From positions 1-64,000 of the forward strand of contig NZ_JYIJ01000015.1 of assembly GCF_001543895.1 (NCBI RefSeq): a DNA stretch of 64,000 bases. Direction: 5' to 3'. How positions within the stretch are numbered: the stretch's first letter is position 1; each line of letters opens with the position of its first letter. Positions 36,608 to 45,322 of the stretch are shown one piece after another. This DNA comes from Carbonactinospora thermoautotrophica (GTDB taxonomy: Bacteria > Actinomycetota > Actinomycetes > Streptomycetales > Carbonactinosporaceae). The position numbers and the translations under genes were made by a program. The notes beneath the pieces were generated by a model that worked only from the letters and a program-made list of their open reading frames with translations, did not search any database and was not told the DNA's origin.

Positions 36608-38004
36608 GCAGTACGCACGCGATGAGGCCGCAGGAGATGGTGGAGCGGGCCCTGGAGCTGTCCAAGGCCGACGGCTGCGTCGTGATCGCCGAGGAGACCT
36701 CGAGCGCCAACCTCCGCTGGGCCAACAACACCCTGACGACCAACGGGGTGACCCGTGGCCGCCAGCTCACCGTGATCGCGACCGTGGACGGGGCGCTCGG
36801 CACCTCCTCCGGCGTGGTGTCGCGCAGCGCGGTGACCCCGGACCGGCTGGAGAGTCTGGTGCGCGCCGCGGAAGAGGCCGCGCGGGCCAACTCCCCGGCC
36901 GAGGACGCCCAGCCGCTGGTCACCGAATCGGCGTCCGCCGCGGACTGGGACACCCCGCCGGCCGAGACGTCGATCGGCGTCTTCTCCGACTTCGCGCCCG
37001 CGCTCGGCGAGGCGTTCCGGCGGGCGGCGAGCGAGGACCGGTTGCTGTTCGGGTTCGCCGAGCACGACATGGTGTCGACGTACGTGGGGTCCTCGACCGG
37101 GCTGCGGCTGCGCTACGACCAGCCGACCGGCAAGGTCGAGGTGACCGCCAAGTCCCCGGACTACGCCCGCTCGGCCTGGGCGGGCTCGGGCACCCGCGAC
37201 TTCGCGGACGTGGACGTGCTCGGCATGGACGCCGACCTGGCCCGGCGGCTGCGGTGGGCGGAGCGCCAGGTGGACCTGCCCGCCGGCCGGTACGAGACGC
37301 TGCTGCCGCCGAGCGCCGTGGCCGACCTGCTCATCTACCTGTACTGGTCGGCCGGGGCCCGGGACGCCCACGACGGCCGCAGCGTGTTCAGCAAACCGGG
37401 CGGCGGCACCCGGGTGGGTGAGCGGCTGTCGGAGCTGCCGGTGACGCTGTACAGCGACCCGAACGAGCCGGGCCTGGAGTGCGCCCCGTTCGTGGTCGCG
37501 CACGCGAGCAGCGCGATCAGCAGCGTGTTCGACAACGGGCTCCCGCTGCGCGCCACCGAGTGGATCTCGAACGGCACGCTCACCGCGCTGCTGCAGACCC
37601 GCCACTCGGCAGGGCTGACCGGGTTGCCGGTGACGCCGGGCATCGACAACCTGGTGTTCACCGGGCCGGACGGCGGGCCCACGCTGGACGAGATGGTCGC
37701 GCGGACCGAGCGCGGGCTGCTGCTGACCTGCCTTTGGTACATCCGCGAGGTGGATCCGCAGACGCTGCTGCTCACCGGCCTGACCCGCGACGGGGTGTAC
37801 CTGGTCGAGCACGGCGAGGTCACCGCGGCGGTGAACAACTTCCGGTTCAACGAGAGCCCGGTGAGCCTGCTCGGCCGGCTCGCCGAGGTCGGCCGGACCG
37901 AGCGCGCGCTGGCGCGTGAATGGAGCGACTACTTCACCCGGACGGCCATGCCCGCGGTCCGCGTGGCGGACTTCAACATGAGCTCGGTCAGCCAGGCGTC
38001 CTGA
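36604..38004 (+). CDS. tldE: TldE/PmbA-family protease subunit
   Basis: 466 residues, PmbA/TldE type, lacking the HExxxH motif of its partner as expected for the non-catalytic subunit. Seen segments: NNTLTTNGVTRGRQLTV; GGGTRVGERLSELPVT; TGLPVTPGIDNLVF. GTG start within the tldD stop; an in-frame ATG at 36622 is an alternative. Coupled translation with tldD gives equal subunits. Confidence 0.9.
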   Translation: MSSTHAMRPQEMVERALELSKADGCVVIAEETSSANLRWANNTLTTNGVTRGRQLTVIATVDGALGTSSGVVSRSAVTPDRLESLVRAAEEAARANSPAEDAQPLVTESASAADWDTPPAETSIGVFSDFAPALGEAFRRAASEDRLLFGFAEHDMVSTYVGSSTGLRLRYDQPTGKVEVTAKSPDYARSAWAGSGTRDFADVDVLGMDADLARRLRWAERQVDLPAGRYETLLPPSAVADLLIYLYWSAGARDAHDGRSVFSKPGGGTRVGERLSELPVTLYSDPNEPGLECAPFVVAHASSAISSVFDNGLPLRATEWISNGTLTALLQTRHSAGLTGLPVTPGIDNLVFTGPDGGPTLDEMVARTERGLLLTCLWYIREVDPQTLLLTGLTRDGVYLVEHGEVTAAVNNFRFNESPVSLLGRLAEVGRTERALAREWSDYFTRTAMPAVRVADFNMSSVSQAS

Positions 38005-38227
38005 GCGTTCCGCGGCGGTGCGCGGGCCCGGGCCGGCGCACCCCGCGGAACGCTGCCGCGGAGTGCCGCACCGGCAGGACCGGCAAAGTCGTCGGGAGCG
38101 CGGCGCCGGCAGGCCGTGCCTCCGGCGGAACGGCCTGCCTGGCTCACCGGCGGAGTCCACGCACCGACGGAGACGCCCGCCGGCACACCCCCGATAGGTG
38201 ACTCCGGGTAGACTGTGCGAATAATGA

Positions 38228-38244
38228 TTAGACCCGGAGTCTAA
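38228..38244. promoter_or_regulatory. TetR operator candidate
   Basis: TTAGAC-CCGGA-GTCTAA, a perfect 6-bp inverted repeat about a 5-nt centre, ends 7 nt before the TetR start. A second inverted match (GACTCCGGGT at 38200-38209 against ACCCGGAGTC at 38232-38241) overlaps it. Likely the autoregulatory site. Confidence 0.65.
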
Positions 38245-38251
38245 TGAAATA

Positions 38252-38902
38252 ATGGGCGGATCTGTCAACGACCGACGTCGCTACACCTCTCCCGCCCGCA
38301 GGGAGCAAGCCCGCAAGACCCGACGCGCCATCCTGGACGCGGCGCACCGGCTCTTCGCGGAAAAGGGTTACCTGGCCACGTCGGTGGAAGACATCGCCCG
38401 GGAAGCAGGAGTGGCCCGCCCGACCGTCTTCACCTCGGTCGGCGTCAAGAGCCAGATCCTGAAGGAGGTCATCGACCTCACGCTCGCCGGCGACGACGAG
38501 CCGGTTCCGGTTCGCGAGCGGCCCTGGTTCCGCGAAGCGCTGGAGGAGCCCGACCCCCACCGCATGCTCCGTCTGCACGCTCGGAACATGCGGATGATGT
38601 ACGCCCGCTGCGCTGACGTGTACTGCGCGGTGGAATCCGCCGCCGAGGCCGACCCCGACGTCGGGGCGCTGTGGCAGGCCATGCAGCGCTGGCGGCTGAT
38701 GGGCTCCCGTTTCGTCGCCGAGTCCCTCGCCGGCAAGACCCGGTTGCGCGACGGATACGACGCGGACACCGTGGCCGACATGCTGTGGTCGATCGCCACT
38801 CCCATGGTGTACCGCAAGCTGGTCCGTGAGCGGGGCTGGTCCCCGGAACAGTACGAACGCTGGCTCGCCGACCTGCTGTGCCGGGCTCTCCTGCCCGACT
38901 GA
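38252..38902 (+). CDS. TetR-family transcriptional regulator
   Basis: 216 residues. N-terminal helix-turn-helix (about 15-62): ARKTRRAILDAAHRLFAEKG followed by TSVEDIAREAGVARPTVF. The C-terminal ligand domain is of unknown specificity. ATG start lies immediately after a palindromic operator, so expression is probably self-repressed and the mRNA nearly leaderless. No adjacent divergent efflux or enzyme gene was found, so the regulon is elsewhere or the tldDE pair. Confidence 0.88.
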   Translation: MGGSVNDRRRYTSPARREQARKTRRAILDAAHRLFAEKGYLATSVEDIAREAGVARPTVFTSVGVKSQILKEVIDLTLAGDDEPVPVRERPWFREALEEPDPHRMLRLHARNMRMMYARCADVYCAVESAAEADPDVGALWQAMQRWRLMGSRFVAESLAGKTRLRDGYDADTVADMLWSIATPMVYRKLVRERGWSPEQYERWLADLLCRALLPD

Positions 38903-39143
38903 TCGCTCAACGCCTGCGTTCGCCCGCATTCAGGCCTGTCATTCCATCGCATACGCCGGGATCGCGGTGACCGCGATGCCGCGAGTCCAGCCGGGCCATA
39001 TCCCGGTCGGCACCGAGACGAAAGTGACGGGCGCGCCCGGGCATCCGGGCGCGCCCGTGCGCTCGGCGTGGCATCGGGGCGACCGCCCCGTCGCAAGGTC
39101 TCACCGAGTCCTGACGCGAGCCTGCCGCTTCAGGGAAAGATGG

Positions 39144-39356
39144 TCATGCGTCCTCGAGCCGGAACCCGATCTTCAGACCGACCTGCCAGTGCTCAACCTG
39201 GTCGTCCACGATCTGGCCGCGGATCTCGGTGACCTCGAACCAGTCCAGGTGCCGCAGCGTCTGCGCGGCCCGGTGGATGCCGTTGCGGATGGCCTCGTCG
39301 ACGCCGTCCGGAGACGTGCCGACGATCTCGATGACGCGGTAGGTGCGGTTCGCCAT
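39144..39356 (-). CDS. Dodecin
   Basis: 70 residues, full size for dodecin. Beta-alpha-beta-beta pattern with VIEIVGTSPDGVDEAIRNGI, the flavin-stacking Trp in HLDWFEV, and the closing EHWQVGLKIGFRLE. Dodecins form 12-mers that store flavins or, in some bacteria, CoA. ATG with GAGGAGGAAAAGT upstream. Monocistronic. Confidence 0.92.
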   Translation of the reverse strand: MANRTYRVIEIVGTSPDGVDEAIRNGIHRAAQTLRHLDWFEVTEIRGQIVDDQVEHWQVGLKIGFRLEDA

Positions 39357-39487
39357 ACTTTTCCTCCTCTACGCATGCGTGCGGGAACCAGCCTGCCCGC
39401 AGACACCAGGATCAGGTCAGGATGACCGGTGTATCGCGGCGCGTCGCCGCGCGGGTACCGTGTAGTGGGTTGCCTAGGAGGCGTTGC

Positions 39488-39805
39488 ATGAAAACCAAGG
39501 GCGCCAAGCCGGCCGTGTACCAGATCACCGGCGCCCGCAAGAGTCTGAGCGAGGATGTGGCCTACCGCCAGCGGCGGTACCTCATCTCGATGTCGATCAG
39601 AACGGTCTGTTTCGTCCTCGCCGTGGTGTTCCACGGACCGATGCGATGGATCATGTTCGTCGCGGCACTGACCCTACCTTACTTCGCGGTGGTGTTCGCG
39701 AACGGAGGCCGGGAGCGCGCGCCCGAATCCACCTCGACGTACCTGCCGATCCGGCCGGAACTGGGACCTGGTGAGAATCACGCCGAGTCTTCGCCACGGG
39801 ACTAG
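39488..39805 (+). CDS. DUF3099 membrane protein
   Basis: 105 residues with two hydrophobic helices (SMSIRTVCFVLAVVFHG; WIMFVAALTLPYFAVVFANG) after a short basic N-terminus with YQITGARKSLSEDV. The YxITxARxSLSEDxxxR pattern is the DUF3099 signature of actinobacteria. Function unknown. ATG after AGGAGG. A strong terminator follows. Confidence 0.87.
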   Translation: MKTKGAKPAVYQITGARKSLSEDVAYRQRRYLISMSIRTVCFVLAVVFHGPMRWIMFVAALTLPYFAVVFANGGRERAPESTSTYLPIRPELGPGENHAESSPRD

Positions 39806-39872
39806 CGCAGTGCGCGCTGTTTCGTGTCATACTCTCTACGCGCTCCGCATCCCCCGTCGGGGCGACTGAATC

Positions 39873-39920
39873 GCGATGCCGGATGGCTCCCCCCGTGGCT
39901 GTCCGGCATCGCTCTTTCTG
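39873..39920 (+). terminator. Terminator after the DUF3099 gene
   Basis: GCGATGCCGGA (39873-39883) pairs with TCCGGCATCGC (39902-39912), followed by TCTTTCTG. A second, partial copy of the right arm (TCCGGTATCGCTCTTTTCC) follows at 39921, giving a tandem CATCGCTCTTT/TATCGCTCTTT pattern. Confidence 0.75.
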
Positions 39921-40011
39921 TCCGGTATCGCTCTTTTCCGGGTCCGAGCCGTTAGCGGACGCGGCCGTCGCGCGATGACCGACCGGGCTTTGAAAGTGCC
40001 AGACTGGGCGT

Positions 40012-40239
40012 ATGCGGCTGGATGACCGAGGCGCGACCGGGCGGATGATCTGCTCGGCCAAAGGCTGCCGCGCCTACGCGGTGTGGGCGCTCGCCTGGAA
40101 CAACCCGAAGATCCATCCGCCGGAACGGCGCAAGACCTGGCTCGCGTGTGACGAGCACCGCCAGCACCTGGCCGACTTCCTCGACGCGCGCGGCTTTCTA
40201 AGAGAGCTCATGCCGTTGGCGGCGGAAAACGGCGAGTGA
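40012..40239 (+). CDS. Conserved actinobacterial Cys/His protein
   Basis: 75 residues with C14, C19, C46 and H49 (MICSAKGCRAYA; WLACDEHRQHLADFL), consistent with one zinc site. Short proteins with this spacing are widespread in actinomycetes, sometimes labelled as acetone carboxylase without basis. Function unknown. The start is ATG with no strong ribosome site, and the gene follows a terminator, so it may be leaderless. Confidence 0.65.
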   Translation: MRLDDRGATGRMICSAKGCRAYAVWALAWNNPKIHPPERRKTWLACDEHRQHLADFLDARGFLRELMPLAAENGE

Positions 40240-40874
40240 ACGTCGACCCCGACGCCGAGTGACGACTCCTGGCCGAGACACGCACGAGCCGAACCTCGTT
40301 CCCCGCGCATGCGTCATGGAGCGGCTCAGGCGCGGACCGGCATCGCCGGTGAGCCCTCGACGATCCCCGGGCCCAACCATCGCGGGGACTTCGGTGCCGA
40401 GCACCGGATCGTGGCCTGGGCCGCCAGCACGTCGACGCGCCGGCGCCTGGCCACCGTGGTCGATCCGGGCTCCCCGCAGGAGGTCGGACCCCATGGCGAT
40501 CACCCGGACACCGAACCGGTCACGCGATCATCGCGGAGGCGGGGCTGGATGAACTCCGACCCCGCCTCCGCCGCGTTCCGCGAGATTCTCCCCGAACTGG
40601 GGATGGGACCTCGTGGACAACGCCGCCCGAAAGTCGGTTCGCCGCCCCAGATCGACACGCCGTGCTGGCCCCGCCGAGCCCAGGCCCTACGGCCGTCTGC
40701 GACTACCTGGTACAACCTGCCCTCGGCTGCCTCACCCCGCACCAGGCCCGGCCAGCACACCGACATCACTGACGATCACGTCTCCGCCGAGGCGGAGGCC
40801 ACGTTCCTGTTGTCGGGTTCGTGGGACGCGCCGGACCCACGCTCGGCATGGCTGCCGCCTGCCGGACCCCTGAG
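40240..40874. other. Gene-poor, possibly degenerate stretch
   Basis: 635 nt between the small Cys/His gene and the acyl-CoA ligase. Several frames are open but none keeps protein-like composition over more than about 40 codons, and I see no start with a ribosome site. It could be a decayed gene at the border of the SDIMO island. Confidence 0.4.
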
Positions 40875-42458
40875 TCAGCCCCTGGAGTCAGTCATGTGTG
40901 GGACGTCGCCGGCCGCCCACTGCCTGAGCACGTTCTTCCGGATCTTTCCGGTGGAAGTCTTCGGAAGTTCCGTGAACACGACGGCCTTGGGCGCCTTGAA
41001 GCGCGCCAGGCGACTCCGGGCGTAGTCGATGAGCTCGGCCTCGGTGACCGTGGCTCCGGGAGTCCTGGTCACGTAGGCGATCGGGACCTCTCCCCAGTGC
41101 GGGTCGGGGCGCGCCACGACGGCCGCTTCGAGCACGTCCGGGTGGGTCATGAGCGCGTTCTCCACCTCAACGGACGCGATGTTCTCGCCCCCGGAGATGA
41201 TGACGTCCTTCACCCGGTCGACAAGCTGCACATAACCGTCCGGGTGACGCACCGCGAGGTCACCGCTGCGGAACCACCCGTCGGGTGCCGCAGCGCGCGT
41301 CGCTTCCGGATCGCGGTAGTACCCGACCATCACGTCGTTGCCGCGCAGGGCGATCTGACCTGTGGTGCTGGCGTCCGCGGGGACGTCGTTCCCGTTCTCG
41401 TCGAGGACGCGGATCGGCTGAGCGATGACGTTGCCGACGCCTTGGCGCGCGGTGAGGTCCGCGAGCAGCTCGACCGGCAGGTCGCTCCACTCCGGCTGCG
41501 GCTGGCAGATGACCGCCGGCCCGTAGGTCTCGGTGAGACCGTAGAGGTGGATGACGTCGATGCCGGCCTGCAACGCCCGTTCGAGCAGCGCGGGACTCGG
41601 TGGCGCGCCGCCGACGCAGGCCAGCAACCGCGGCTCCAGCGCCGAGGTGGGTGCGTGGGGGTGCGCGAGCATCGACATGAGCACCGTCGGGGCCCCGCAC
41701 AGATGGGTGACCTTGTGCGCGCGGATCAACCGCCACACCTGTTCGGGATCCACCTTGCGTAGGCACACGTGTGTGGCGCCCACGGCGGTAACCGCCCAGG
41801 GGAAGCACCAACCGTGGCAGTGGAACATCGGGAGGGTCCACAAGTAGCTGCTGCGGACGTCGAGCTTGGTGTGCAGCGCCATGGCCAGCGCCTGGAGGTA
41901 GGCGCCGCGGTGGTGGTAAACCACTCCCTTGGGCCGGCCGGTCGTCCCGCTCGTGTAGTTGATCGACAACGGCGACCGCTCGTCCGCGACCTCGACCAGC
42001 AGTGGCTCGGCGCTGGAAAGCAGCGCCTCGTACTCGCTCCCGCTGTCTCCGACGCAGACCAGTCGAGGACGCGACCGGCTGGCCTCCCTCGCTGCTTCCG
42101 CGCTCGCCGTCAGTTCGGCGTCGTGCAGGAGCACCGAGACCCCAGCGTGATCGAGGATGTACGCGAGCTCGTCGGGCGACAGCCGGATGTTCAGCGGGAC
42201 GAGGAGCGCGCCAGCGGCCGGGACACCGAAGGTCGCTTCGAGCATCATGTGGCTGTTGGGGGCGAGCACGGCCACCCGGTCACCGGGCCGTACCCCAAGC
42301 TGCGCCAGCCCTCCGGCCAGTAGCCGGACCCGTTCCCACAGGGCCGCGTAGGTGAACGTCACCTCCCCGTCCACCACCGCGGTCCGCTCGGCGAAAACGA
42401 GCGCCGACCGGCGGAGGAAATTGGTCGGAGTCAGTGGTTCGAACGACAGGTTCTGCAT
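40875..42458 (-). CDS. Acyl-CoA ligase (AMP-forming), SDIMO island
   Basis: 527 residues, ANL superfamily. P-loop YTSGTTGRPKG, the A5-type motif (LYGLTETYGP), the hinge in DGWFRSGDLAVRHPDG and the C-terminal catalytic Lys in LPKTSTGKIRK are all present. It activates a carboxylate with ATP and CoA; overall it resembles medium-chain fatty acid or aromatic acid ligases (AlkK type). ATG start after GAGGAGCG. It lies 68 nt after the Rieske gene and is likely the last gene of the SDIMO operon, so the acid may be a downstream product of the oxygenation. Confidence 0.88.
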   Translation of the reverse strand: MQNLSFEPLTPTNFLRRSALVFAERTAVVDGEVTFTYAALWERVRLLAGGLAQLGVRPGDRVAVLAPNSHMMLEATFGVPAAGALLVPLNIRLSPDELAYILDHAGVSVLLHDAELTASAEAAREASRSRPRLVCVGDSGSEYEALLSSAEPLLVEVADERSPLSINYTSGTTGRPKGVVYHHRGAYLQALAMALHTKLDVRSSYLWTLPMFHCHGWCFPWAVTAVGATHVCLRKVDPEQVWRLIRAHKVTHLCGAPTVLMSMLAHPHAPTSALEPRLLACVGGAPPSPALLERALQAGIDVIHLYGLTETYGPAVICQPQPEWSDLPVELLADLTARQGVGNVIAQPIRVLDENGNDVPADASTTGQIALRGNDVMVGYYRDPEATRAAAPDGWFRSGDLAVRHPDGYVQLVDRVKDVIISGGENIASVEVENALMTHPDVLEAAVVARPDPHWGEVPIAYVTRTPGATVTEAELIDYARSRLARFKAPKAVVFTELPKTSTGKIRKNVLRQWAAGDVPHMTDSRG

Positions 42459-42526
42459 CGCTCCTCATGTCTCCGCTGGCTTCCGTGACCTCTCGCGGGG
42501 GGAACGGTTCCCCCCGCCGGGTCCTA

Positions 42527-42838
42527 CTAGGACTCGGGAAGCAGCACTTCGATGTTGCCGTCGACTATCCGCGTCTCGACGGTAGTGAGCTGGCTGTTAC
42601 CCGGATTGATGCCCTTCCCGGTCAACGCGTCGAATTCCCACAGGTGCATCGCGCAGGTCAGCGTGCATCCGTCGAGGTCGCCGTCGCTCAGCGGCGAGCC
42701 CAGATGGGGACACCTGTCCTCGAACGCGCGAACCTCTCCGCCGACGTTGAGCAGGATCAGCTTCTTTCCCGCAACCTCGACTCCGACGAGCTCTCCCTCC
42801 CACAGGTCTTCTTCCAGCATCACTGCATGCCACGCCAC
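42527..42838 (-). CDS. Rieske [2Fe-2S] ferredoxin (TmoC-like)
   Basis: 103 residues (TmoC is about 110). Cluster ligands C43-P-H45 and C62-A-M-H65. It would carry electrons to the di-iron hydroxylase, as TmoC does in toluene-4-monooxygenase. GTG start chosen (MAWHAVMLEEDLWEG) with GGGAGA upstream. Separated from the beta-subunit gene by an AraC regulator, where tmoC normally sits between tmoB and tmoD. Confidence 0.88.
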   Translation of the reverse strand: MAWHAVMLEEDLWEGELVGVEVAGKKLILLNVGGEVRAFEDRCPHLGSPLSDGDLDGCTLTCAMHLWEFDALTGKGINPGNSQLTTVETRIVDGNIEVLLPES

Positions 42839-42953
42839 GGATTGCTCTCCCTGTTCTCTAGTTCTCCATGCGGCGCGCGATCGGTTCCGGGTGGAGCGGG
42901 CACAACCCCGCAGGCGTATACCGCGCCGCCGTCGATAACCAAAACCGCCAGTG

Positions 42954-43925
42954 CTAACTTTTCGCCCGGAGATTGAACGTTTCCACGCCCTGCAGGCGAA
43001 GAAGATAACTCCGGGGCGTCTCCCCGAAATACCTTTTGAACTCGCTGATGAAGTGCGACAGGCTCGTGTACCCGACCTTGGAGGCCGCCTCACTGACGCT
43101 GTACCCGTGGTCGAGCAGAAGATCCCGCGCCCGCTCCAGCCGCAACTGCTTGAGGAACTTGTACGGCGACGTCCCGACCGTCTGCTTGAACAAGTGAGCG
43201 AACGCGGACTCGCTCATGCACACGGCCTCGGCGATCGCGGCCACCGAGATCGGCTCATGGATCTGCTTTTTCATGTACTCGATCGCGGCGGACACCGGAT
43301 TGCGGCAAGCGTTGAACCGCGAGCTCTCGATCAGCCGATGGCGTTCTTCGGTCTGCAGCAGGCGGTAAACGATCTCACGCAGGTAAAGAGGCGCGAGCAC
43401 AGCCCGATCGGCCTCCGACTCAAGAGCGGTGAGGAACCGGTAGGTGGCACCGATGATGTGGGAGTCGAGCAACGCGACATGGGCTGCGTCGTTTCGGGGC
43501 TTGGAATGCTCCTGATAAAGCGCGGCCAACGGCCGGTGCATCGTCGACAGCACGTCGCTGACCAACGCGGGCTCGATCTGCAGGACGAAAGACAAGAACG
43601 GGCGGGCCTGCGACGCCTCGACGATCTCGACTTCGAACCGGGCCCGCCGGTTCAAGACGAGGTAGCGCATCGGGTCGTAGAGGTACTCTTCCGACCCGAT
43701 GCGTACCTTCTTCGCACCCTGAACGACCAGGCAGTAGGACAGCGAGGCGACTTCATCCCAGTGCGGCGGGACCGGGTCGGAAAACCGGTAGAAGGTGAGC
43801 CCGGGCCAACTGTGCTCGTTGGCTCCCTCCACCTCGGCGTAGCGGTCGACCAACCGGGCCACCTCACCCGCCGCGACCAGGTCATCCCGCAGGAACTGGT
43901 AGTTCTTCTCGCCGCTAGCTGCCAT
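42954..43925 (-). CDS. AraC-family activator inside the SDIMO operon
   Basis: 323 residues. N-terminal AraC_N-like effector domain (about 10-210) and C-terminal double HTH (about 220-310: SVAAIAEAVCMSESAFAHLF; YSVSEAASKVGYTSLSHF). Start ATG with AAGGGA upstream, 14 nt after the beta-subunit stop, so it is cotranscribed with the enzyme genes. That arrangement suggests positive feedback. Likely sites are the direct repeats at 49193-49246 or 49284-49309. Effector unknown, presumably substrate or product. Confidence 0.88.
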   Translation of the reverse strand: MAASGEKNYQFLRDDLVAAGEVARLVDRYAEVEGANEHSWPGLTFYRFSDPVPPHWDEVASLSYCLVVQGAKKVRIGSEEYLYDPMRYLVLNRRARFEVEIVEASQARPFLSFVLQIEPALVSDVLSTMHRPLAALYQEHSKPRNDAAHVALLDSHIIGATYRFLTALESEADRAVLAPLYLREIVYRLLQTEERHRLIESSRFNACRNPVSAAIEYMKKQIHEPISVAAIAEAVCMSESAFAHLFKQTVGTSPYKFLKQLRLERARDLLLDHGYSVSEAASKVGYTSLSHFISEFKRYFGETPRSYLLRLQGVETFNLRAKS

Positions 43926-43939
43926 TCGTCGTTCCCTTG

Positions 43940-44971
43940 CTATTCGGCGAGGCCCGCCTCGCTCAGCACTCGTCTCCTCGCCGACGCGGCAGCCTCCGCC
44001 ACGGTCCGCGCGTCGCGCCCGCTGGGGGGCAGTTCCTCGAAGAGCCTGCCGAGTGCGGCAGCCGCGGCGTCAGCCCGAGGCGTCCACCGGTCTACCCAGC
44101 GACGGAACACGTCACGGTTCGCCTCACGCTGCTCCACGGCGTAGCGGGCGAGAGCGGTGCTCCACCGGACACATCTGTCCACGTCGGTCGCGAGGTTCGA
44201 CAGTAGCAGCCACGTCAGGTCGTCGTTGTTGACATGCGCGAGATTGGCGACCTGGCGGATGAGGATCTCGTCGAGGGTGGGCCGGAGCACGAGGTTCATG
44301 GCGGTGAAGCATTCACCCCAGTCATAGGCGATGAGCAGCTTCTCCAACGCCTCCCGCGCGGGTTGCCAGGCCTCGTGTTCCTCCCAGACGCGCCGCTCGT
44401 CGGTGCCGATACCCCCGACCCCGGGGACGGCGTCCTGCAGTTGGCGGGTCCGGTAGGCCACCACCGTCACCCGGCGCAGCAGGTCGCCGCCCGCGAACAA
44501 CGCGCAGTTGGTGATGTAAGACGACGGCGCCATGTGCGCGAGGTACGCGCTACACATCTGCAGGGCGTGCCCGGGAAACCGGGTGGGGGTGAACACGGTC
44601 CCGAGGAACCGCAGCCACTCCGCAGGCAGCGACTGGTCATGCCCGGTGGTCCCGTACTCGTCCAGGACACCCTCGATGACCGTCTCCTGCTCGTCCTGCA
44701 TCGTGACGTACTTGCGGTAGGTCATCTCGTCGGGGTCCCGGAACCCGTTCCAGTCCTCCGCCTGCAGCGGCGACTTGTCCCGGTAGGTGAGGTACCACAT
44801 GTTCATCGGAGTCGTGGGGTTCGACTCCAGGGCAGTCCTCCGACCGGGACGGGTGGTGTAGTTCAGGCCGTGCGTGACGATCTCATATTCGGTGGGCAGG
44901 CGCCGAAGGTTTCCCAGCGCGCTCCACGTCTTCAGCCGCCGTTGGGGGCGCGAGGTGCTCACCTCGGTCAT
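43940..44971 (-). CDS. SDIMO hydroxylase beta subunit (TmoE-like)
   Basis: 343 residues, close to TmoE (about 330). Ferritin-like helical protein without di-iron ligands, as normal for the beta chain. Segments typical of the subunit: RRLPTEYEIVTHGLNYTTRPGR; SNPTTPMNMWYLTYRDKSPLQ-like; DPDEMTYRKYV. It pairs with the alpha chain in the hydroxylase core. ATG overlaps the stop of the effector gene (ATGA). Confidence 0.88.
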   Translation of the reverse strand: MTEVSTSRPQRRLKTWSALGNLRRLPTEYEIVTHGLNYTTRPGRRTALESNPTTPMNMWYLTYRDKSPLQAEDWNGFRDPDEMTYRKYVTMQDEQETVIEGVLDEYGTTGHDQSLPAEWLRFLGTVFTPTRFPGHALQMCSAYLAHMAPSSYITNCALFAGGDLLRRVTVVAYRTRQLQDAVPGVGGIGTDERRVWEEHEAWQPAREALEKLLIAYDWGECFTAMNLVLRPTLDEILIRQVANLAHVNNDDLTWLLLSNLATDVDRCVRWSTALARYAVEQREANRDVFRRWVDRWTPRADAAAAALGRLFEELPPSGRDARTVAEAAASARRRVLSEAGLAE

Positions 44972-45303
44972 GCTGACTCCTCCTGGATCGGGTGGGTCGT
45001 CGTGGTGGCGGACGGAGCCGCGCCGCTGCCCTTCAGCCGCCAGCGCACCTCCTCCGTGGTGACCTCGATGCGCCCCGCGAAGGCCGACATCAGCCCCTCC
45101 AGCTGCCGCATCTCGAACTCCCGCCCGAGGTGCCGCTGGATGGATTCGCGGGTCAACCGCAGTTCTCCCTCGCCGCTGACCCGGGTGTAGGCACCCCGGT
45201 CGACCACGGTGATCTCCTTGCCGGGGTTGTCGTCCATGATGGCCGCCACGATGGCGTCCACATCGTCGGACATGCGCAGGACCGGCCCCACCGGATTTTT
45301 CAT
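44968..45303 (-). CDS. SDIMO effector/coupling protein (TmoD-like)
   Basis: 111 residues (TmoD is 103). The small cofactor-free effector that docks on the hydroxylase and gates O2 activation. Family segments: VGPVLRMSDDVDAIVAAI; DNPGKEITVVDRGAYTRV; FEMRQLEGLMSAFAG. The ATG at 45303 is preferred because GGAGG is 6 nt upstream; an ATG two codons earlier sits directly on the ribosome site. Confidence 0.88.
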   Translation of the reverse strand: MKNPVGPVLRMSDDVDAIVAAIMDDNPGKEITVVDRGAYTRVSGEGELRLTRESIQRHLGREFEMRQLEGLMSAFAGRIEVTTEEVRWRLKGSGAAPSATTTTHPIQEESA

Positions 45304-45322
45304 GGTCATCCTCCGCTGAAGG

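Noticed and set aside
40309-40870. Suspected pseudogene before the acyl-CoA ligase
   Set aside because: No stretch could be tied to any family, so only a gene-poor region is reported.
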